Shown here in pieces: positions 25,449 to 32,033 of a DNA stretch of 32,033 nt. Under the pieces are notes generated by a model. The model saw nothing but the letters and a program-made list of their open reading frames with translations. It made no database searches and was not told where the DNA came from. This DNA comes from UBA11136 sp964482135. GTDB taxonomy: Bacteria; Pseudomonadota; Alphaproteobacteria; UBA11136. Position numbers and translations under genes: made by a program. The DNA is taken from the NCBI GenBank assembly GCA_964482135.1, contig CAYZWF010000027.1, positions 1 through 32,033 on the forward strand, in the 5' to 3' direction. Numbering within the stretch: position 1 is the first letter of the stretch; the number at the start of each line of letters is the position of its first letter.

Positions 25449-25561
25449 AACGTTTGAACCGGGCTGATTCCAGCCCCCTTCAATGCGTGGCCTGATGTCC
25501 CCGAGCGCTCGTACCGCGTTCCCGGTGACAGACCGCATTCTTTACGGAGAAGATCCACATC

Positions 25562-25600
25562 ATGTTTGAAATATTGTTTGTTATGGCCCGATCATGCTGA
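25562..25600 (+). CDS. Possible 12-codon leader ORF overlapping the copA start
   Basis: ATG 25562 opens MFEILFVMARSC and ends at TGA 25598-25600, overlapping the copA start at 25594. CGGAGAAG lies about 10 bp before it, whereas copA itself has no good Shine-Dalgarno. This fits translational coupling through a short leader, but so short an ORF can be chance. Confidence 0.25.
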   Translation: MFEILFVMARSC

Positions 25601-27335
25601 CGCGGCGAAACCTGATTCAAAGCGCGGCCTGCGCCGGTCTCCTGAGCGCAACCCAGGGCCTGTTACCGGCCTGGGCGCAAAGCCTCGCCACCCCGGCGGG
25701 ACCCCGCGCGCTGGAAGGCGCAAACGGTGTTTACGACCTTGCCATCGCCAAACAATCCCTGGAGATCGGCGGCGCACGGGCCAGCGCCACCCTCATTAAT
25801 CAGACGCTTCCCGGCCCTCTGCTGCGTTTCCGCGAGGGCAAAACCATCACGCTGCGGGTCGCCAACCGGATGGAGGAAGACACCTCGCTCCATTGGCACG
25901 GCGTTCTGCTACCCGAGCAAATGGACGGCGTACCCGGCGTCTCCTTTCCCGGTATCACGCCGGGACAGACTTTCACCTATGAATACCCCCTGAAACAAAG
26001 CGGCACCTATTGGTACCACAGCCATTCCGGCCTCCAGGAGCAATCCGGCGTGTTCGGGCCACTCATCATCGATCCCGCCGGAGACGACCCCGTGGCCTAT
26101 GACCGTGAATTTGTCATCATGCTGTCGGACTGGACCTTCGAAGACCCGGACACGGTCTTCGCCAAGCTCAAGAAATCGAGCGATTACTACAACTATCAGA
26201 AAAGAACCCTGGCCGACTTCTTTCGCGATTCCGCTGATGACGGATTGGGAAAAACCCTGCGGAAACGGATGATGTGGGGGCGGATGCGGATGGACCACAC
26301 CGACATCGCCGACATCACCGGAATCACTTATACCTACCTGCTCAACGGTCGTGCTTGCAATCCAACTGGACCGGTCTCTTCCGGCCGGGCGAGAGGGTGC
26401 GGCTACGTTTCATCAACGCCGCGGCCATGACCTATTTCAACGTCCGTATTCCCGGTTTGGAAATGACCGTGGTCCAAGCCGACGGCCAGAATGTACAGCC
26501 GGTAAAGGTGGAGGAGTTTCAAATCTCCGTGGCCGAGACCTACGACGTGATCGTGACCCCCGAGGAAGATCGCGCCTACACCATATTTGCCGAGACCATG
26601 GACCGCGTCGGCTATGCCCGCGGCACGCTGGCCCCACGTCCGGGCATGGCTGCGGCGGTGCCGGAGCTGCGCCCCCCGCCGCTGCGCGGCATGGCGGATA
26701 TGGGCATGAACCACGAGGGCATGGGCGGCATGGAAAACATGGGCGGCACGAAGGAACACGCGCGCCCGCCAGCGCTGCCGAAACATCCCGCCACGCCGGG
26801 CGGGCCTTCTTTTGACGGCCCCGGCGTCGCCATGAAGGCGATAGCGCCCACCAATCGTCTCCACGAACCGGGCACGGGACTCGCAAACGTGGAACACAGG
26901 GTTCTGGTTTACGGGGATTTGCGCAGCCTCAAGCCTTTTTACGACCAGCGCCCCCCCGGCCGCGAGGTGGAACTGCATCTCACGGGCAATATGGAACGCT
27001 ACGTCTGGTCCTTCGACGGCAAGAAATTCAACGAGGTCACCGGCCCCATTGCCTTCCGTCATGGCGAACGCCTGCTCCTGACCATGATCAACAACACCAT
27101 GATGGACCACCCCATCCATCTCCACGGCATGTGGATGGAGTTGGATAACGGAGCGGGCAAAAACATGCCCCGCAAACACAGCATCAACGTGAAACCGGGT
27201 GAAAAACTGTCGGTGGTGATTACCGCCGACGCGCCGGGGAGATGGGCCTTCCATTGCCACCTGCTCTATCACATGAGGGCGGGCATGTTCCGTGTGGTTT
27301 CGGTTTCCGATCAGCCGGCGGAGACAGAGACATGA
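25594..27335 (+). pseudogene. copA: Multicopper oxidase CopA/PcoA, frameshifted
   Basis: CopA oxidises and detoxifies periplasmic Cu(I). The N-terminal frame (25594 to about 26360) has a Tat-type signal (LTRRNLIQSAACAGLL), then HWHG (100-103) and HSH (142-144) copper ligands. The C-terminal frame (about 26364-27335) continues NWTGLFRPGERVRLRFINAAAMTYFNVRIPG, a Met-rich segment (MADMGMNHEGMGGMENMGG), HPIHLHGMWMEL and HCHLLYHMRAGMF. The frames meet between NGR and NWTGLF: 11 bases (26353-26363) sit where 9 or 12 would keep frame, most simply a one-base loss. All copper motifs survive, so the lesion is recent or is a sequencing error. Its stop overlaps the copB start (ATGA). Confidence 0.88.
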
Positions 27336-28066
27336 ACACCACAGGAAATTCAGTAAGAAACGTGTTCTGCCTCGCCGCCCTGGCTGCTGTCCTATGCCTG
27401 CCCGCGAAGGCCAAAGCGGAAATACCGGGCGGAGAAACCCACTGGCTGGTCAGCGCCGACAGGCTTGAATACCAGAGCAACTAGGGCGCCGGGCTGTTCC
27501 TCTGGGACGCTCAGGGCTGGTGGGGCGGCGACTATGACAAGCTGTGGATCAAGACCGAAGGCGAGACAAAGCTCAGCGGCGGCAGCGTGGAGGAAGCGGA
27601 GCTACAAGCCCTCTACAGCCGCGCCGTCGGTCCTTTCTGGGATATCCAGCTTGGTCTGCGCCAAGACTTCCGGCCCCACCCCTCGCGCAGCCGTGGCGTG
27701 TTCGGAATTCAGGGCCTGGCGCCCCACTGGTTCGAAGTGGACGCCTCCGCTTTTATCAGCGAGGACAGGGATATCTCCGCGCGCCTGGAGGCGGAATACG
27801 ACCTTCTCCTGACTCAGCGCCTTATCCTGCAACCGCGCTTTGAAACTAATTTTGCGGCGCAGGAGGTTCCGGAGCTGGGCATCGGTTCCGGCATCAACAA
27901 TGTGGAGCTGGGGGCGCGGCTGCGCCACGAAATCACCCGCGAATTCGCGCCCTATCTGGGCGTTTCCTGGACGCGAAAGCTGGGTGAAACGGCGGACTTC
28001 GCCCGTGCCGGCGGCGGCGGCGTCGATACCACGTCTTTGCTTCTCGGTCTGAAAGTATGGTTCTAG
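27332..28066 (+). pseudogene. copB: Copper resistance outer-membrane protein CopB/PcoB, interrupted by TAG
   Basis: The frame of 245 codons has a signal peptide (NVFCLAALAAVLCLPAKAKA) and DRLEYQSN, then TAG at 27482-27484 (codon 51). It continues GAGLFLWDAQGWWGGDYDKLWIKTEGETK, the most conserved part of CopB. It goes on through ELQALYSRAVGPFWDIQLGLRQDF to a C-terminal LLLGLKVWF, ending in phenylalanine as a barrel protein should. A GAG-to-TAG change would explain it. Without readthrough only the signal peptide and a short stub are made. The gene overlaps copA by four bases and converges on the YihY-like gene with 24 bp between them. Confidence 0.88.
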
Positions 28067-28090
28067 GAAACGACAGCCTGTTTGCCGCCC

Positions 28091-28919
28091 CTACTCATCA
28101 TCAGCCCGCCGGTCGCGCAGGGCGGCGTTGAATTCGGCGCCGAGAATAAAGTCGGCGGCGCTGAACAAAAGAAACAACAGGGTGACGATGATGCCACCGA
28201 GAGAGCCATAGGTGACGGTGAAATCATCCACCTCGTCTAAAAATACAGAGAACAGAGCGGCCAGAACCAACCAGCCCATACTGGCTAAAAGCGCGCCGGG
28301 AAGAATATCACGCCAGGCCGGACGCCAATCGGGCAGCCAGCGGTATAAACCGTGGTCACGGCGAACAGAACGAGGCCCGCCAACACATACCGTGCGCCGT
28401 CCCAGAGCCATTCCCACTGCGGCGCATCATCGAGGACCGGCAGCCCCAATTCCCAGAGCACCGGCCCGATCACCGCCCCCAGCAAGATAACCAGAAAGGC
28501 CATCACGGCGAGAATAACGAGGGCGATTCCCTGCAGCAGCCGCCGCCACAGGGAACGTCCGGTGGCCACGCCCAGGCACGGTCAAGGGCGTAGCGAAAGG
28601 CCTCCACCCCCGCCGAAGCCGCCCACATGGTTCCCACCACGCCGATGGTCAGCATTCCGCCACGGCGCTGTGCCAGCAACTCTCCCATCAAAGGCTCCAG
28701 GGTGTCGGCCACCTCGCGCGGCAGGAAACGGATGGCGAAGGCCATGGTGGTATCCAGGCTTTCCCTGTCACCAACGAAACCGGCCAGGGCGCCGATAAAG
28801 ATCATGAAGGGAAAAAAGGCGAGCAGAGAGGCGAAGGCGATATAACCGGCCCGCGCCATGCCGTCGTTTTCAATGAAACGGCACAGGGTATGGAACAACA
28901 GCCGTAACGCCGCCATCAC
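28091..28919 (-). pseudogene. YihY/ribonuclease BN-family inner-membrane protein with two frameshifts
   Basis: Three frames together make one YihY-like protein. The N-terminal part is FIENDGMARAGYIAFASLLAFFPFMIFIGALAGF...GTMWAASAGVEAFRYALDRAW. The middle is TGRSLWRRLLQGIALVILAVMAFLVILLG...LVLFAVTTVY. The C-terminal part is RWLPDWRPAWRDILPGALLASMGWLVLAALFSVFLDEVDDFTVTYGSLGGIIVTLLFLLFSA. The first frame change is near 28570-28571 and the second near 28344-28350, each consistent with loss of one base. The family is a multi-pass membrane protein of unknown function, not truly RNase BN. The start (GTG 28919 or ATG 28916) overlaps the stop codon of the upstream histidine kinase. Confidence 0.85.
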
Positions 28920-30436
28920 GGCCCCTCTCCCGGAGCCTCCAGGGCGTGGCGCACGCGGCGGATGATCTCGTCCTTGCCATAGGGTTTGCGCAACAGGTCC
29001 AGATTGCGCGGCGCTCGGCTGCCTTCGATCCCGCTGTCCAGGGCCATTTCCGGATTGGCCGAGGCGAAGAGCACCGCCAGGCCCGGAACCATGCCTTGTG
29101 CCCGCTGCGCCAGTTCCCAGCCATCCATGCCGCCGGGCATGAGGATATCGGTAAACAGAAGGTCAATGCCCCCCTCCGTTTCCAGCACCGCCAGGGCCGA
29201 TGCGCCGTCTTCGGCCTCCACCACGTCATAGCCCGCCGCCTCGAGAACACGTGTGCAAAAGCGGCGCACGCCGGGATCGTCCTCCACCACCAGGATTCTC
29301 GCCCGCGAACCTTCTTCACCGTCACCATCATCACTGCCCAAGCCGTGGCCGGCCTCGCTTTCCTCCGCTTTCGGCGCCTCCTCGGTGCGGGGAAGATAGA
29401 GACTGATCCTGGCGCCGCCCCCCTCCTCGCTTTCGATCCGCACATGGCCGCCCGACTGGCGGGCGAATCCATAGACCATGCTGAGACCCAGCCCGGTGCC
29501 CTTGCCCAGGGGTTTGGTGGTGAAAAAGGGTTCGAAGGCCCGCTCCTGGACCTCCGGAGTCATGCCGGTGCCGCTGTCGGATACCGACAACAGGACAAAT
29601 TCTCCCGCCACGGCATCGGGATGCAGCGCCGCATAACCGGCATCGAGGGTGATATTGGTGGTCTCGAGCCGCAGCGACCCGCCGCCGGGCATGGCGTCGC
29701 GGGCGTTGAGCGCCAGATTGAGGATAGCGTTTTCCACCTGCAGGGGATCGGCCACGGCGAACCACAAATCGCCCCCGGTAACGGTTTCAATCTCCACCGG
29801 CGCGCCCAGCGTCCGGCGCAGCAGCCCCGTCATGCCTGACACCAGAAGATTGAGGTCCAGGGGCCGGGGCTGCAACGGCTGACGGCGGGCGAAGGCGAGA
29901 AGGCGGCGCGTCAGTTCCCCTCCCCGCTGCGACGCGGCCAGGGCCTCACCGGCCAGTTCGCGCACCAGTTCGGGCGGGATGTCGTCTTCATTAAGAATCT
30001 CCACATTGCCCTGGATGATGGTGAGCAGATTGCTGAAATCATGGGCGATGCCGCCCGTGAGCTGCCCCACCGCCTCCATCTTCTGGGCCTGGCGCAGCTC
30101 CTGTTCGGCTTGTTCGGCCTGTTTCTCGGCCCGTTTGCGGGTCTCCAGCTCGCGCCGGTATTCGCCCCAGCGGCGATAGGCGAACCAGACCAGGGCCAGA
30201 GCCAGGGCGAACAGAATGACCGGAGCCTCGTCGAGATTGTAGGCCTCGTAGCCCCGCGACCAGATGTGGAATTTCTCATATATGTCGAAACTGGCTGCCA
30301 CCACATAGCTGATGATGACGAACAGCCCCATCAGCACGATCTCGGAAAGCAAGGCGCGGGGATGGCTATCATCCCACTTGCCGCTACCCTCCGGACCTTT
30401 GGGGGGCTGTTTCATTTCCTGGTCGCGCTGGTTCAT
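28916..30436 (-). CDS. Hybrid sensor histidine kinase with C-terminal receiver domain
   Basis: The 506-residue product has two transmembrane helices (about 29-49 and 71-87) with a short loop between, then a coiled-coil-like KRAEKQAEQAEQELRQAQKMEAVGQLTGGIAHDFSN with phosphoacceptor H132. The HATPase domain shows NAILNLALNARDAMPGG (N244 region), SDSGTGM and TGLGLSMVYGFARQSGG. A receiver domain from residue 380 has EDD (385-387), phosphoacceptor D430 in FTDILMPGGMDG and RKPYG with the conserved lysine. There is no large sensory domain, so the signal may be membrane-derived. No DNA-binding response regulator is adjacent; output may pass to an unlinked protein. It overlaps the YihY-like gene and is probably co-transcribed with it. 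Confidence 0.93.
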   Translation of the reverse strand: MNQRDQEMKQPPKGPEGSGKWDDSHPRALLSEIVLMGLFVIISYVVAASFDIYEKFHIWSRGYEAYNLDEAPVILFALALALVWFAYRRWGEYRRELETRKRAEKQAEQAEQELRQAQKMEAVGQLTGGIAHDFSNLLTIIQGNVEILNEDDIPPELVRELAGEALAASQRGGELTRRLLAFARRQPLQPRPLDLNLLVSGMTGLLRRTLGAPVEIETVTGGDLWFAVADPLQVENAILNLALNARDAMPGGGSLRLETTNITLDAGYAALHPDAVAGEFVLLSVSDSGTGMTPEVQERAFEPFFTTKPLGKGTGLGLSMVYGFARQSGGHVRIESEEGGGARISLYLPRTEEAPKAEESEAGHGLGSDDGDGEEGSRARILVVEDDPGVRRFCTRVLEAAGYDVVEAEDGASALAVLETEGGIDLLFTDILMPGGMDGWELAQRAQGMVPGLAVLFASANPEMALDSGIEGSRAPRNLDLLRKPYGKDEIIRRVRHALEAPGEGP

Positions 30437-30466
30437 CTGTCTCTTTTTCCGGATTTTCTAGAGAGT

Positions 30467-30513
30467 GCCGGAAAAACAAAAGGGGCCGCAATTCTTTTCG
30501 AATCACGGCCCCT
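30467..30513 (-). terminator. Rho-independent terminator after the outer-membrane protein gene
   Basis: AGGGGCCG (30481-30488) pairs with CGGCCCCT (30506-30513). Read on the minus strand the stem is followed by TTTTGTTTTTCC. It lies 45 bases past the stop of the beta-barrel gene and separates it from the histidine kinase gene. Confidence 0.85.
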
Positions 30514-30558
30514 GTGTCCGGAGTAGGAATAGGGGGGAACCCCGGATAGAAAACAGAC

Positions 30559-31854
30559 CTAGAAAACCAGCTGATAATCCAGTCCGACGGCGAAGACACC
30601 CTGTTCCTTGGCCTTCTCGTCCTCGTATTCCTCGGTCAGCGCCCAGGAACCCTGTAACACCCAGTTGGGGTTAAAGCGATAGCCCAGATTGACCTCGTAG
30701 AGGTCGTCGCCCACGCTCTTATTCACTTCCGCCTCGTCGTCGAAATCATCCTCGAACATCTCCATGGTATCCTTGTCCCAGGGCACATGGATATCCTGGC
30801 GGCTGTAGATGAAGGCCAGCATCCAGGGGCCGTACTTGCCCTGCAGGGAGGCGGTGTAATAGTCGCGGTCGGAACGGTTGGCGTTGGCGATGCCGTTGAA
30901 GTTGTTGAAATGAGCGTATTCGAACATGGCCTTCATATCCAGGGGATAGCGGAAGGTCTTGCGCGGCAGGAAAAACGCCTTGTTATAGATAAGCCCCGCA
31001 GTGACGCCGATATCGTCATGCTTGGCGATATCGTTGCGGCCCGCGGCGAACTGGGTGGCGCTGTGGAGATAACGGAAGCCAAGCTCGTATTTGAGGCCGC
31101 CGATGGGCAGGTCCTCGCCCGACAGGTTGACGCTCCAGGACTGGGGGGTGCCGGTATTGGCGGGACCGCCGCCGATGGCCAGGACGCCGCCCTTACTCAG
31201 TTCGTTCCTCTCGCGATAGGCGGGAAAGGTGGCCTGCAGGAAACTGTTATCCCTGTAAAAGGTGCTGGCGCGCAGGGTGTGTTCGCCCCAATGGGAGTCG
31301 GTAAAGGTGATTTCGGCGCCGCCGCCAATCATTTCCTTCATTTCATACTGTTCGGGAAATTCTTCCGAGAAAATGCCGGGGAACTCGAATTCCGAGCGCA
31401 GGCCGCCATTGACCAGGCCGAAGACGGGATTGAACTTGCCCGCGAAGAAGCCAATTTCGTCGATGAAATCCGAACGCACCAGATTGCTCGAGGAATACTG
31501 AATAAAGAATTCCTCGGCGTACATCTGCATGTCCTGATAGAGGACGTTTTCCTTGTCCAGTTCCTCTTTCTCCGGACCGGCCGCGATATTGAGAACGATG
31601 GCCAGTTCCGGAAACAGGCCGAGACGGAAAATACAGTCGTCGCATTCGGAATAGACATTGGTGTTGTGGGTGCCGGGCTGGCGCTTATCGACGCTGTAAA
31701 CCCGGTTGAACTGGGTCTCCACCTCGATCTCGCCATGCAGTTCTGGACGGAACTCGCCCAGCAGACGTCCCGCCTGCGACGTTCCCGCGGCCATTGCGGC
31801 GGCAAAGAACGCCACCACGGCCATGAAAAATTTCATCTCGTTATTCTTTTTCAT
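30559..31854 (-). CDS. Outer-membrane beta-barrel (porin-like) protein of unknown family
   Basis: The 431-residue product has a signal peptide (MKKNNEMKFFMAVVAFFAAAMAAGTSQA, cleavage after residue 28), alternating aromatic/hydrophobic strands throughout and a C-terminal phenylalanine (LDYQLVF), as expected for a BAM-inserted barrel. A CxxC pair is present at residues 71 and 74 (SECDDCIF), unusual in outer-membrane proteins. GFFAGKFNPVFGLVNGG resembles strands of phosphate-selective or substrate-specific porins, but no family can be named with confidence. AAGGGA precedes ATG 31854. It begins 33 bp after the stop of the partial upstream gene, so both likely share an operon that ends at the terminator near 30470. 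Confidence 0.82.
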   Translation of the reverse strand: MKKNNEMKFFMAVVAFFAAAMAAGTSQAGRLLGEFRPELHGEIEVETQFNRVYSVDKRQPGTHNTNVYSECDDCIFRLGLFPELAIVLNIAAGPEKEELDKENVLYQDMQMYAEEFFIQYSSSNLVRSDFIDEIGFFAGKFNPVFGLVNGGLRSEFEFPGIFSEEFPEQYEMKEMIGGGAEITFTDSHWGEHTLRASTFYRDNSFLQATFPAYRERNELSKGGVLAIGGGPANTGTPQSWSVNLSGEDLPIGGLKYELGFRYLHSATQFAAGRNDIAKHDDIGVTAGLIYNKAFFLPRKTFRYPLDMKAMFEYAHFNNFNGIANANRSDRDYYTASLQGKYGPWMLAFIYSRQDIHVPWDKDTMEMFEDDFDDEAEVNKSVGDDLYEVNLGYRFNPNWVLQGSWALTEEYEDEKAKEQGVFAVGLDYQLVF

Positions 31855-31887
31855 TTTTCCAGTTCCCTTGTCAAAGTCCGTACTAAA

Positions 31888-32033
31888 TTAATTAAAGGCA
31901 CATTGGGTTTCCGGCTTGTCATAACCAAGCGTGTCGAGTTTGCTCTCGGGATGGAGATACGCCTTATGGGGGGCCATGGCGGCGACCCAGTTATCGGTAG
32001 CCATGAGGATGGGCTGGCGCAGCTGGTTGTCCC
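31888..32033 (-). CDS. 3' end of an unidentified gene (cut by the window edge)
   Basis: About 48 C-terminal residues are visible, including QLRQPILMATDNWVAAMAPH and ending PETQCAFN before TAA at 31888-31890. I do not recognise the family. The frame is open to the window end, has G/C-rich third positions, and its stop is 33 bp before the outer-membrane protein gene on the same strand, which supports a real operon partner. Confidence 0.6.
   Translation of the reverse strand, partial: DNQLRQPILMATDNWVAAMAPHKAYLHPESKLDTLGYDKPETQCAFN

Noticed and set aside
25461..25476. GGGCTG-ATTC-CAGCCC hairpin as a terminator before copA
   Set aside because: The stem is only 6 bp and is followed by CCCTT rather than a T-run; at best a weak structure, so not listed as a terminator.
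25077..27484. Amber codon recoding (pyrrolysine-like) in the copper cluster
   Set aside because: TAG terminates several intact genes here (lipoprotein gene, fabI, aroC, tlyA, the beta-barrel gene). copA is broken by a frameshift, which recoding would not cure.

Overview
The window is chromosomal DNA of a GC-rich alphaproteobacterium, most likely from the Rhodospirillales or a neighbouring order. The evidence is a 5-aminolevulinate synthase of the C4 (Shemin) pathway, the gene order histone-deacetylase-like / xseB / ispA / dxs / tlyA that is common in this class, a FabI-type enoyl reductase, and high G+C at third codon positions. This placement is inferred from gene content; no rRNA or tRNA gene was seen.

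Bases 1-4000 (+ strand): an OmpW-type outer-membrane protein with a clear terminator, a bifunctional mannose-1-phosphate guanylyltransferase / mannose-6-phosphate isomerase, and hemA. The 367-bp gap before hemA carries two perfect DnaA-box sequences plus several near matches. Bases 3992-8028 (- strand): a tightly packed run of pdxH, a cation-diffusion-facilitator exporter, a fused phosphotransferase/P-loop kinase and a tandem universal stress protein. Bases 8249-10926 (+): a glycine-zipper lipoprotein, fabI and aroC. Bases 10947-15865 (-): the five-gene HDAC-like / xseB / ispA / dxs / tlyA cluster, which makes isoprenoid precursors and FPP. Bases 16070-20720 (+): an RND adaptor and pump, preceded by a perfect inverted repeat over the likely promoter, then a small His-rich membrane protein. 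A DUF423 / TusA pair follows on the minus strand.

Bases 21.4-28.9 kb differ in character. A 5' fragment of motA meets a truncated unknown ORF tail to tail. A complete NitT/TauT-type ABC transporter follows. Then comes a copper cluster (small Cys/His/Met protein, copA, copB) in which every member is interrupted: an in-frame TAG, a frameshift and another in-frame TAG. A YihY-family gene on the opposite strand has two frameshifts. This is either local gene decay or local sequence error. TAG is used as a normal stop by several intact genes here, so amber recoding is unlikely. The window ends with an intact hybrid histidine kinase, an outer-membrane beta-barrel protein with its own terminator, and the 3' end of an unidentified gene.

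I did not find a convincing new defence, mobile or CRISPR-type system. The items most worth following are the DnaA-box gap before hemA, the concentration of disrupted genes in the copper region, the tail-to-tail motA junction, the operator-like repeat before the RND pump, and the small protein whose predicted mature form begins with histidine.
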